Origin: Serinus canaria
Lineage: Eukaryota; Chordata; Aves; Passeriformes; Fringillidae
Assembly: GCF_022539315.1 (NCBI RefSeq)
Contig: NC_066333.1
Coordinates: 4,287,501 to 4,351,500 of the forward strand
Length of the DNA stretch: 64,000 bases
Direction of reading: 5' to 3'
Of this stretch, positions 22,429 to 34,400 are shown piece after piece. The first letter of the stretch is position 1; each line of letters begins with the position of its first letter. Under the pieces are notes generated by a model that was not told where the DNA came from, made no database searches, and saw only the letters and a program-made list of their open reading frames with translations. The position numbers and the translations under genes were made by a program.

Positions 22429-22842
22429 TGTATTTGCTGGGTGCCCCCATGAAGGAAGGAATGATGAATCTGACTCCATGTTCTCAGAAGGCTGATTTAT
22501 TATTTTATAATACTATATTATATAAAAGAATACTAAACTATACTATACTAAAGAATACAGCAAGGATACAGACAGAAGGCTAAAAAGATAATAATGAAAG
22601 CTTGTGATTCTCTCCAGAGTTCTGATACAGCTTGGCTCTGATTGGCCAAAGAGAGAAAACAACTCCCAGCAGAATGCAATGGAACAATCACCTGTGGGTG
22701 AACAATCTCCAAACACATTCCACATGTGAGCACAGCACAGGAGAAGCAAATGAGATCAGAATTTTTTTCCTTTTTCTCCGAGGCTTCTCAGCTTCCCAGG
22801 ATCCTGGGCAAAGGGATTTTTCCAGAGAATGTGAATGCCCCA
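22429..22842 (-). mobile_element. Solo LTR (family C)
   Basis: Matches 33709-34130 in opposite orientation over its whole length, including 'cctgtgggtgaacaatctcc', the Trp/Asn-rich false frame and the AATAAATCAG polyadenylation region. Plus-strand ends are TGTATTTGCTGG and AATGCCCCA. If the shared TAT before the first end belongs to the element, the flanks ggctgg and ggcagg form a six-base target duplication with one mismatch. Confidence 0.8.
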
Positions 22843-23399
22843 GGCAGGGGATGCTGCCGAGCCTGCAGCCCCAGGCTGTGCCCAGCAGTGCAGGGCTGGG
22901 AGGGGACACAGCGAGCCCGGCTCTGCTCCTGCCCTGCCAGAGGAGCACGGACAGCAGCAGGAGGAGCTCCGGGCTCCTTTCATCCAGCTCTGCTGTGGCA
23001 GACGGCCACGGGCTGTCCTGGCTGCCTTGGGAACAATGGAGAGGAAGGCTTTGATTCCAGCAGCGATGGACACCCTCCTGCTCCAGGGTGGTGCCGATGG
23101 AAGGAACTGGGGGCTCGGTTATTTGCTTTTATCCTTTGTTAACTGCTGCTAACTTCTTGTTGTGGGAACTGCTGTGACTCCTCTGCAGGGTTTATTTATG
23201 CTTTTTGCCTGACGTGGCTCGCAGGAGGCCTTTGATATTCAGCCCCGGGAGTGTCCCCTGGCCTGGGAACGGGAAGAGCTGAGCCGGGCTCATCCAGTCC
23301 AGGCCAGGGGCTGCTGTCCCACTGTCCTGGCACCACACAATGCCCTTTGTGGGCTGTCCCCAGCCTGCTGGGTTGGATTACTCTTAGTTTTTCAGAGAA

Positions 23400-23461
23400 A
23401 ATAGAATAAAATATTTATTCTATTATCAGTCAAAATAGAATATTTTATTCTATTATCAGTC
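23400..23461. repeat. Two tandem AT-rich palindromic units
   Basis: Units of 32 and 28 bases, each starting AATAGAATA and ending TTATTCTATTATCAGTC. Each is itself palindromic: TAGAATAAA-ata-TTTATTCTA in the first, a shorter version in the second. Confidence 0.85.
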
Positions 23462-23540
23462 GCGATGAAAGGTAAGACATAAGAGATGTAAAACTTTTCT
23501 ATTCTCTTCTATCCAACCTCCAACCTATCCAACCAATAGG

Positions 23541-23580
23541 TTCTGTTCTGTTCTGTTCTGTTCTGTTCTGTTCTGTTCTA
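23541..23580. repeat. (TTCTG) microsatellite, eight units
   Basis: Seven perfect TTCTG units and a final TTCTA. Confidence 0.95.
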
Positions 23581-26500
23581 TCAGAAGTGAACCTATTTCT
23601 TGGTCAAAATACCTTTTAAAATGTTTTTTAGCCTATTAGCATTAGCCACACAATGTAGCAAAATTGTGTAAACTTTCTCTCGGGTTTTAAGAATTCTTTA
23701 CAAATCGATTTCCCCCCTGTGATTTGTGCCCAGCCTTGCCCTCCTGTGCCACAGCAAAGTCCCTGGCCAGCAGCAAAGGTGGCTGAGAGCAGCTGCTGGT
23801 GCTGCAGCGCCGGCAGGGGGAGAAGATGCGATTGGGCACTTCGGGGAATTTGTGGAGTTTTTCTCGGGAGAGAAGAACAAGGAGGATACAGAGCTTTTTG
23901 CACTGGGTTTGTGCTTCAGGTTCATGCCGGGGAGAGGTGGGGATACCCAACATGTGGTCCTGGAGAGCTTTGCTCAGGCCCCCTGCCACAGGGGCTGCAC
24001 TGATCCTGGCTGCCAGGGATGATTCCCCAGCTCCCCAGGGCTTGGCTTGCCCCTGTGCTGTAACACTGCCACATCCGTGCCTTTTACCACGGCTCCTGTT
24101 CACAGGAGGCTCTTTCTGCCCCTTGCTGCCCAGATCCATTTGTCTGGGTACTGGGTGAAAACAGCGTTTATAATGATGCAGAAATGGAGGGAATAACTCA
24201 TATCTGAACTCCCCCTGAGCCCAGTCTCTTGGATACATGCTAGGAATCATAGTTAATACTGTTTTTCACCACACAACAGCCTCCCCAGGCAGCAGAGACG
24301 ACAATTCCCAGGAACCATAAACCCCTTGAGTGTGTTTACCCAACTCAAAATGCACTTTATAACATTATATCACCTTCAACCCACTCTGCAATTTTACATG
24401 CTGGGATTTGAAATAGGTACAAGCACTGCTTGTGCTCTGTGTCTTACAGAGACCTTGGAAATGTGTATTTAATGATTAATTTAGGAGCTGTGGATGGGAG
24501 TTTTACAAGCAGTGTCACTTCAGTCACAGGAGCCAGCAGCCAAACAATTGATTTTGCCATGTATCCAAGTGCACCCTTACACTCTGGGAAGCAGGGCTGA
24601 GAGAGGGGTTTTATCTCAAGCTCTGGGCTTTCTGGGAAGGGGTTAAGTAGATGGTCACTGTTTGAGGAGAACTTTAACTTTCAAGTGCTCCCCAACACCC
24701 CTCTGCAGGGGCTGGCAGCAGGGACTGAGCTACAGGGCCATGTGGGAAGTGGAGCTGGTTCACATAGGAATGTCCCTGCTCTGGTAAAGTAGATATTAAG
24801 AAAACAACACAAAAATCATCCCTCCAAACACCACTGTTGTGATTTTGGACCCAAAATAGCAATTTGGTGTTTCCCATAGAAGGAACCCTCTGTGACTCGT
24901 TCTGAGCAGCCCCACTGACCATTTCCTATTTTTCTTCCTTGTAGGCAGCTGTTTGAGCAGCTCCAGCTCCTGAATTGAAGGAAGTGTTTTCCTGAAATGC
25001 AGACAGAAATGCTCCTGGGTTTTCTGGCTCAGGAAATCAGTCTTCAAATCTGAGACTGACTTTGGAGCCACAGACACCAGCAGTCCCCACCAGGCTGGTA
25101 GGAGCCCAGTGAGTCCCACCAGGCTGGTAGGAGCCCAGTGAGTCCAGCCCTGCCAGAAGTGACAAATTCCAGTTCTCCTGCTTTGCAGACTTCATGTTCT
25201 TGACATATATTTGTTTCATGGGCTTTGTCAGAAGATGCCCAACCAGGCTGCTCCTTCTTTTCAGAAGAAGGCACTGTGGCTTAAATCTAAACACAAGCCC
25301 CCTGGTATTCTATATTATTATAAATATATATATTATTTCAGATCTTCCTGGAAATTAAAGCAAAAATATATTTATTTTTAAAGTGTTTTGCACCTTCATG
25401 TTTCTGCTTGAAAATAAAAAGGTTGTACCTCTCCCAATGTGGCTTCAGTTTCTTCTAAGATGCATAATTCAAATATTTTGAAGTTAAGTGCAAGCCTTTA
25501 ATAGCACAATTTTTTAGTACCACTGCCACAACTGTTTAGACATAAAAGCCATTTGATTACAGCTTTATGTTAAATGAGGAACCATAATTAACATGATCAT
25601 GTTTAATTTCTGCCTTACTGAACAGAACGATGGAATAATTTCTCCAGAGAAAAGAGAGTTTCCTCAAATGAGTAAATGACAATATTTTAAAAATAATTTA
25701 GCTATTGGAAAGAGAAGTTTAAGGCATTAGATAGGATGGGTGCAGGATATAAAATGCAGAATGCCCTGCTTGAGATGTGGAGAGAGAGTCCCATTTCATG
25801 CCCACAGCATCCTCCCTCCTGGTGCTGTGGTTTGATCTCAGCCCCATGGAGCCATTTGCTCACTGCCCCAGTGTGAGGGGTGAGAGAAAAGTGAGAAAAC
25901 TCATGGATCAAGATAAAGGCAGTGTAATAGGGGAAGCAAAAGTCACTCATGCAAGCAAAACCAAACAAGGAATTCATTCCCCACTCCACAGGGGCAGCAG
26001 GTGTTCAGCCCTCCTCAGCAGAGCAGAGCTCCACCACGAGTGGCTGGGGAAGGCAAACACTCCTAATGCTCCCCTTTCCCTCTCCTCCCCCAGCTCTGAG
26101 TGCTGAGCAGGGGGCCCCATGGGCTCTGTGTCCCTGGGGCCAGCTGGGGTCAGCTGTCCCACCTGTGTCCCCCCCACACCTGCAGCACCCCCAGCTCCTG
26201 GCTGCTGGAATAGAACAGTCCTTGGCACAGTGCAAGCCCTGCTCAGCAGGACTGAAACACCCCAGTGTTATCAGCACTGTGTCCAGCACAAACCCAAAAC
26301 AGGCCCACAGCAGCTACTGGGAAGAAAATGACCTCCATCCCAGCCCAAACAATACACCCAGGTGCAGGTGGAGCAGTGGGATTTTCCAGAGCTGTCCCTT
26401 TTCCTCTCAGCAATGTTCCACGGAAAACAGAATGAAAAGCCTTTGGCTGTCAGAGCTCCACAAGATATGCTCTGTTTTCCACTGCTCTCTCCAATGTTTG

Positions 26501-26654
26501 TCAAAACTGCATTCCCTGGCATTTTGGGAAGCAGAACATGTGTAGAGAAGCAGCAGTGACCCTGCTGTCCTGCCCAGCCCTCCAGTGACTCTTTCCAGAG
26601 AGGCTCATGAAGGTTTATAAACATGTGAGCCTGTGCCCACAGAGACATTTTATA
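23581..26654. other. Intergenic DNA, no gene seen
   Basis: Mixed GC-rich and AT-rich sequence. The longest open frame (minus, 23687-24250) lacks domains, splice context or homology that I recognise. The only structure noted is a 29-bp tandem duplication at 25086-25143. Confidence 0.5.
25086..25143. repeat. Perfect 29-bp tandem duplication
   Basis: The unit (cccaccaggctggtaggagc and nine more bases) occurs twice without a mismatch at 25086-25114 and 25115-25143. Confidence 0.95.
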
Positions 26655-26862
26655 CTGGAAGAGGGTAGATTTAGATTGAATATGGGGAATAAATTCCTCC
26701 CTATGAGGGTGGGCAGGCCCTGGCACAGGGTGCCCAGAGAAGCTGTGGCTGCCCCATGACCCCTGGCCAGGTTGGACAGGGCTTGGAGCAGCCTGGGGCA
26801 GAGGAAAGTGTCTCTGGGTGGTCTCTGAGGTCCCTTCCAACCCAACCCATGCCATGACTGGG
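26655..26862 (+). mobile_element. CR1 LINE 3' fragment
   Basis: Contains 'gggcaggccctggcacaggg', 'tgcccagagaagctgtggct', 'ttggacagggcttggagcag' and the 'ggtcccttccaacccaaccc' tail. Confidence 0.88.
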
Positions 26863-29800
26863 TGGTTTTCATTCAGTTCTAAGTTCCTGCACTCAGGTCC
26901 AGGTGTGGGGATGCTCTGGGAAGGTGCCCTGGTGTGCTTTTATACTTTGCTCTCTTTCTCCAGGGTCTGCTGGCTGCATGCCTGCCCTGCTGTGAGTGAA
27001 GCAGCTCCTGCAGCAGCACTGCTGGCTGTCCCTGGTGCATCCCACAGGGGTCACAATGCCAGCACTGACACCTCATCCCTTTACAGCACATTCTGCCATC
27101 AGCTCCTGGAGCCTGGGAGCATTGATCTTCTCCTGGTGGAAATTGCAGCACTAATGGCTTGAGCAGGAGCAGAACAATGCAGCTGGATGATGCTCTCTGC
27201 ACACCCTGGTACAAGGTGCCACAGCTCTGCTCACACATCCCTGCTCACCTCTGAGCCACCAGCCCACACTTTCATGTGATGTAAATTCATTTGTGCTTTT
27301 TCCTTCCACATGGCTGCATGCTGACACCCACATGGCCAAGGCCACCATTAGCCTTGTGTTTCAGGGATGCAGCTGGGTGTCCCTGGGAGGGTGTTGGAAC
27401 ACCCTTGTGCTCGAGAATACAACCTTCAAATTATTTGCTTAAACTTCTGAATGCAGAGGGAGGAGAGTGTATGTCAAGCTCTCTGTTACTGCAGGGCTGG
27501 AAGAAGAAATAAATGCATATTTCTGCCTGCAGTTCCTCCCTGAGCTGTTCCCCAGGAGAGCTCTGGTATTAAATATCCCTCCCAGATTCCTGGTGACATT
27601 AGCAGTGATAATGGTCAATTAGGTGCACAGGGAAGGGAGCAAGAGTGATCAACAGAGATGCCAATTTTAACACTAGCAGGACAGAAGAGAATTAATGTTT
27701 GCTGAGCAGAAAGATTAAGATCCTAACAGGGAAGGGAAGAGAAGGAAAACCTGGAAGCCTTCAAAGAAAAAACTAAAGAAAATATTTAATGCTGCTTTTT
27801 CAGGCTGGCAGAACAAGAAAAATACATTTTCACCTGCTGGCTCAGAGCTGACTCTTGATTCACAATTATATAATGTGCTTTGAAGCACACATTTTAAGCA
27901 GGGTCTGAAGGTAAAAGGATCCAGGGGCCATTGTATTGTCAGGGAGAGGAATGTGGTTTTGTGATAAAGGTGGGAATTTGCAGCAGGTCAGGTCCAGCTG
28001 CTCAGGGATTAGGTCAGTATCAGCTCTCAACACTGCCTTAAGGCAAATTGAATTTTTCACAGAAGAGTGAAAGATTAAGAAAGAAAAAATAAATCCCCAA
28101 CCCTGTAACTTAACTAATCACCTGCCACTAAATAAGGCACCGTGAACTACTCACCACCTCCACTCTGCTTCATACATTACTGCAATAATTACATGGCACA
28201 TTTGGTTGGAGCATTTCTAATCCTTGCAGAAGAAAAGGGATCCTGCCCAGCTGTGCCTGTGCTGTGCTGGTGGGTGCACTTGAGTGCCTGGTGGTGGGCT
28301 CAGCCCATGGAGGAGGTGTGGGTAGGCAGGAGATGAGCTCAGAGGGATGGAATAATGAGTGTGGAGGTTGTCCAGTTGGGAATCAGCTTTGTCTCACAGG
28401 GGTTTGATTCTCAGCTGTGTGATTTCAGAAATTTGGGGTCTGTTGGTTTGCACTGATGGCTGCTGCTAGAGGGGAGGCAAACAGGTCTGTGATTTGTTGC
28501 TTTTCCTTCTGTAGTGGAGTAACCCCAGTGTATCCCACCTCAGGGGTTCCCAAGGAGTCCTGCCACTCCTGTTGGACCCCTGGCTCATCTCCCTGCTTGG
28601 CTTTGGCTGTGTGCTGAGGCTGGGGTTGGAATGGTGTTTCTGCAGGACAGCTGGCTCTGGTCCCTGTCTCCTGGTGAGCAGAGCTCCTTGCAGAAACCCT
28701 GCAGTGGTCACAGGTCCCTTTGGCTTTGCTGAAGAGAGGCTCACTCGAGGTAGAAGAGCCCAAGTTTCCCCCAGCAGCCAGCAGAAAGCTGTAGATCTAC
28801 CTAAGATCATGTTCTCCTTACTCTTGAATTAAGAGAAGGCTTAATGATGGCTCAGAGAGTGTTTCCTGCTGCAGCTGCTCAGAGAAGCATCTCTCCAGGG
28901 ATCACCAGCACCAGGACTGTTTCCCCATCTCTGCTGGCTGAAAAGATCTGTAGATGGATTATGCTTTGCTTCTCCTGCCCCTGGGGACTCTCTCTTTCCC
29001 AGACCCCTCCCCATTGGTGCCATACCTGTGCAAGGCCAGCCTGGGCACTGGGGCTGATTAGGGCAGGAAGAAGGAAGGGAAAAAGCCAATTGTCACAGTG
29101 GGGACAGCAGCCCAGTGGACCTGCAGGGAAGCAAAATCCATTGCAACATCCTTGGCAGCAGTGTCTGTGTGTCACAGCCCAGTGCCAGCAGGCAGGGGCT
29201 GTCTCCAGCTGTGGGTGTGCTCAGGCTGGGCTGAAGTGAAGGATTCAGGCTGAGCAAGCTCAGCCAGGTGTGCCAGCAGCACTTGGGGCTCCTGCCAGGT
29301 TTGTAGGGACTCTCTGAGCTGCAGCCTGGCAGGGCTGGGCCACTGCTGAGGGGCTGGGACTGTCACCTCTGTGGTGAAAAGGGATGCTGTGGAGGACACA
29401 AATAAACTCTGTGAGTTATTCTTCTGCTTGTGGTCCCAGGTGCTTTTGGTGGCACTCCTCTTTGGGGCTGCCTTGGCTCACTGTGGAAGGACTCTGAGGG
29501 GAAATGGTGATTCCCTCAGGGTGTTGGCTGACTTCTGAGAGGTTCCTGCTGCTGGGGGCTCACCCTGCTGTGTGCTGGAGCCCTGGGAACCTGAGCAGGA
29601 GTGCTCTGGGTTCTTTTTAAAGTCCCAGCAAATGGAGGTGTTCAGAAGCACTGGGTGAGGTGGTCAGAGGACAAATGAGGCTGTGACCCGGGCAAGCCTG
29701 GGGCCAGCCAAGTACCCATCTCCAGGGTGCCTCCTCTGGCATTTCTGGCTGTTCCTGCAGCCCCTCTGGGCAGGGGAAGGGCTCATGCCTGTCCAGAGGT

Positions 29801-32800
29801 CATTCAGAGTCCTTGGTGATCTCTAAATTGGGTCCCCCAGGCCATGTGAGAGCCCAAGGAAACCACAAGGACATTTCCCTTCCAATGCTGCTGTGTGCCT
29901 GTGCTGGGCAGAGGCAGTGGGGGCATCAGCTCTCCAGAAATAAGGAATTCATAGCAACCCCTTAACTCTGTTAATTCTTGTCTTGAGAAATGCAAGGAGC
30001 TGCCTGCATGAATCAGTGAAAGGAAGCAGGAGAGGGATTTTCTCTATTCCTCCCACAGTGGGAGTGGGGCACCTCCAGCCTGCAGTCCCTGTGCTCCCAC
30101 CTGCAGCTGGGCTCTGCCAGCAGCTCCAGGGCTTTTCCATGGACTGGGGGCAGTGCTGCCAAGCCAGGTGTGCCTCCAAATCCTGGCCTCAGTATCTCTG
30201 TGCCCATGAGAGCTGCAAACTGACTTTTTTAAAAATAAGTCAGACCTAAAACTTCACTTACACTTCCTGGGTGTATTTTATTTGTTTTTATTTATACACC
30301 CCTGAGTGAGGACTTACAGCCTACCACTCAGGGGAAAAGGCAAGATTTTGTCCCTTGCTCAGCAGAATTTGTATTTCAGGCATTATGAGGTGATTTGTAA
30401 GTGTCCAGTCTGAGAACAGGACAAAGCTTCTGTTGATATTTGGGAGCAGACTTAAACCAGCATTCACTGCTTTTGGAAACTTTTCTTTTTCCTAATGTAT
30501 TTCAGATTTTGATGATTTTTTTTCCCCACTGTTTCATGGTCAGGGATAGGAATATCTCCTTGATAGAAGACAGTGATATTTTAACACCATGCTGCTGTAG
30601 TCCAGGTATTAAAATTATTTGTTAAGAATGTGATTTAGGGCACAGCCAAGAAAATAATTTTACTGTGAATACTTCCTGCAGCTTTAATAGATTGAATAGA
30701 TATAAATCTGTGTTTCTGGTGACTTCACTGATGCTTCACCCCCCCATATGCCTCTAAAACATTATTACCAAGAAAATTTATGACCTTACCAAAGAAGCTC
30801 AGGCACAGCATTCTGTGTTAAATGTTATTTAGTGTCCCAAAGTGCTGAGCAGGGGTCTCTGAGGAAGGGAGGGGTAGTTTAATCCCACACCTGAAGGCTT
30901 TGGTGGCTGTTTTGAGAGGGCTCCATCCCAGCTGACAGAGCTGGCTGCAGTCTGTTGGCACAAGGCAGAGCAGAAGTCTCCCACTCTGAGCACTTTTCCT
31001 CAGGAACGACTTAGCACAAGTGCCAAAGCATCTCCTCAAAGCAAGGAGCAGCTTGTCTATCTCCCTGGGTGCCAAAACTTCTCCTCAAGGAGCAGCTTGT
31101 CCATCTCCTGCCATGGGAACAGCCATCCCTAATTCTCCCCACACTCCAATCTGTAGAACTGGATTTCTCTGATGAGTATAAAAATACTGTAGCTCCTTAA
31201 GAAACACTCAGATTAGCCATCACAAATCCTCCCTTCTTTCCTTCTCCTCCAGAATAATCCTCCTCAAAAACCTTTAGGAAATGAGTGGGGTTAGGCTGGC
31301 AGAGCACTGGTGCTGCTGTGAGCTGGCCCTGTCCCTTTGGGGTCTCTCCAGTGCCACCAGTTTAAGTTCTGCTGCTAACCAGCACTGAGTCATTATAGCA
31401 TTAATTCTGCTGAGCCTTCAAAAGTGCTCATTTCAAACATCAGGGCTTTATTCCTTCACCTGTGGGTGGAATTGAAAAAAAAAATTAATTAATGCTAAGC
31501 AGTTATCAACACTTAGCAGTGTCTTGTGTGCTTTGGAATAACTTCACACAGGGTCCTCTTACAATTTTAATGCCAAAACTTGTGTTTTCCTAGGGGCTTG
31601 ACCAGTGTGGTAGCTCTGTGCTTGTCCTGGCTACTGAGCCAACACCTGGAATGCTTTCAGACTGAAATCAGTGCTGTTCCTGTAATGGAAGTGGCCAAGG
31701 CTCCTTTTGGTAACTTCACCCCCAGTGCTGTGAGTTTTTATCCATGCTGTCACCTTTAGAACAGCTGAATAACTGCATGGCTAAACGTGGTTCTTGCTAA
31801 GCCAGCAGCAGCACTTGCAGAGGGGATGTTGGGCATAGATAAGAACTTGAAATAAAGCCCTCTGCACTCTGCCTGGTCAGGCACCAAATCTTCTAAGGGG
31901 AATCAGAAATTAACAGCTTTATGTCTTATAAAATGGAGAAGTATGCGAGGAGAACTCATTTGTGAAACAATCATCTTGCTCTTTGTTCCTTTTTTTCTTG
32001 GGATTTATTTTTCCTGGAAGTTCATCTTTGTGTCAAAAAATATCAGCCAAACTCTGTGGGACAGTAATGCCCATGATCAGACCAGGTGGTACAACTGTGA
32101 ACTTTTAACAAGCACTCAGAGTATCAGAGCAGGAAACTTCCAATTAATATTGATTAGAATCAATTTCCCCCCCTCATTTTAGGAGGACAGTGTATGTTGT
32201 CATCATCACTTTTCCTGCTACAGTTGTCATATTGATTTTTTCCTACTCGTTAGGATTTCAATGAAAAAAGGGTTTTTCATTTGCAGTGTAACATGACCAG
32301 GGCTGCTTAACTGGAATACATGTGAAAGCAATTAGGAACATCCTGACCTTCAATAGATTGCAAATGAATTGCTAGATGCACTGGGAAAGGAAAAAACCCA
32401 TTCATCTGCTTTGCTAAAAGCTCAATAAAAGTGGGGAAATCTGGGGGTGTGCAAAATAAAACCCGAGTTTGGGGCAGGAGTGACATCTGTGTTGCCATGA
32501 CCAGGGCATGGGGTTTGCTCTATGTGTTCTGCCCTGTCAGGGTGTCTCGATACAACATTCAACCAGGTCTCAGTAGCCTCAGGGGGAAAAAAAGAATCCT
32601 GATGTTGCTTTGAGTGCTGTGTGTGTTGTGTAATACTGAATATTCAATTGGGGCTGGATACCTTAACCTTGGCTCTGTATTCTGAATGTCAGGGAACTCT
32701 GATAAAGGGCTGAGTTCCTGCTGTCTCCTGATGTGTCTTTTGGTGTTGCTTTGTTCTCATTCTCACTGTTCTTAAAATGCTGATTATTTAAATGTGAATT

Positions 32801-33499
32801 TGTGGATTTGAAGAGCAAAGGCATTATGTTCCCTTTTGGAAACAGTGGGCATGAGTGACAGGGGAACTCTGAGAACATAACCCAGGTTGTTTGAATGCTG
32901 CTGCTGCTGCAGTCTTGTGTTTGCACAGCATCATCTCTGTCAGGGCAGCTGACCAGTAAAACCATCCCTCTTACAGAGGAGAAAGGGCTGAGCATGGAAT
33001 ATCTGTGTTTAAATCCCCATAAACCAGCCCCTGACTCTCACAGCTGTAAGCCCAAGCTGCAGCTTTCCTTCCTCAGGCCCTGCTAAAACTAACAGGGGGA
33101 CTTTCATCAACTGTAGAAACTGGATCTGGCTCTGAAAGATGGACAAAGGCTCCTGACACTGCTGAGGCTTTTGTGCCTTCAGCTATCAAATGTGTTCTGT
33201 GCAGGGAGCACCATTAAAGATGCATGGCCTGTCAGGATCATTTCCCTGGGGCAGCTCTGCCTGGGCTGGCAGCAGCAGCTCCAGCATTCACAGTCTCCTT
33301 GTGCTCCTTCCCTTCCCAGATGGTCAAGCCCTGCTGAACTCAGGCCCCTCTGAAGCTGCTCAGAGTCAGGGGTGGCACTGCCAGCCTTCCCTGCAGCTCT
33401 GGGTGCTGCTCCAGGGGACAAGGGCTGTGCTCACCCCTGGGAGAGGAGCAGGACCTGGGTGAGGCACCAGAGCCATGAGAGTGGCTGGGGAGAAGCTCC
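26863..33499. other. Intergenic DNA, no gene seen
   Basis: About 6.6 kb with only short, unsupported open frames on both strands. No CpG island, no exon-like frame with matching splice sites and no clear interspersed repeat were found. Confidence 0.5.
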
Positions 33500-34400
33500 T
33501 GTATTGGTTTCTTTGGGTCTGCATTGAACACTTGAGATGGTAGTTCATGTTTGGAATTAAGTGTTGATCATTTCTTATCAGTGAAACAATCTCACAACCA
33601 TGAGTTGGGCAGCTTTTCATTAGAAGGCACAAAATGGCCAACAATTTTTGGTACAAGGGCTTTAAAGACTAAAGTATCTAATGAAGAAAGGACACCTGGA
33701 TTATTTTCTGTGGCATTCACATTCTCTGGAAAAATCCCTTCACCCAGGACTTTTCTCTTGGGAAGCTGAGAAGCCTCAGAGAAAAGGAAAACAATTCTGA
33801 TCTCATTTGCTTCTCCTGTGCTGTGCTCACATGTGGAATGTGTTTGGAGATTGTTCACCCACAGGTGATTGTTCCATTGCATTCTGCTGGGAGTTGTTTT
33901 CTCTCTTTGGCCAATCAGAGCCAGGCTGTATCAGAACTCTGGAGAGAATCACAAGCTTCCATTATTATCTTTTTAGCCTTCTGTCTGTATCCTTGCTGTA
34001 TTCTTTAGTATAGTATAGTTTAGTATTCTTTTATATAATATAGTATTATAAAATAATAAATCAGCCTTCTGAGAACATGGAGTCAGATTCATCATTCCTG
34101 CCTTTGTTGGGACATTTCCCAGCAAATACAATAATTTTCCTTTTAACCCAATAACTGATCCCACAGAGCTGCAATGGGGACTTTTCTGCCCAATTACAAA
34201 ATGCCACCCAAACCCATGGAGAAGGAGGAAGAAGAAGCATGAAGGAGAAACCCAGGATGACACTCTGTGCCCTCCATCCAACACATTAAAAATCCCAAAC
34301 CCTCAATTTCTCACCCAGTGACACACCTGCACTGCTCTCTAGAATCTATTGCACACTTTTGTGGATTCCAGTCTGTCTTGAAGTCTGGGACACTTTCTCC
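33500..34400 (-). mobile_element. Family B LTR fragment, split by a nested LTR
   Basis: The two parts 33500-33708 and 34131-34400 align to the continuous copy at 9970-10440 (for example 'ttagaaggcacaaaatggcc', 'gatcccacagagctgcaatg', 'ccagtctgtcttgaagtctg'). The part beyond about 34400 cannot be assigned. No protein frame survives. Confidence 0.8.
33709..34130 (+). mobile_element. Family C solo LTR nested in the family B element
   Basis: Begins TGTGGCATTCACATTC and ends CAGCAAATACA. Matches 22429-22842 in reverse orientation. AATAAATCAG near 34058 is the likely polyadenylation signal. Left flank attattttc (33700-33708) and right flank ataattttc (34131-34139) represent the duplicated target with one mismatch. 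The exact length of the duplication depends on whether the three bases ATA after the end belong to the LTR. Confidence 0.88.

Noticed and set aside
22632..23054. Frame with a Trp/Asn/His-rich start that recurs at 33592-33882
   Set aside because: The recurrence comes from the shared family C LTR, not from a gene family.
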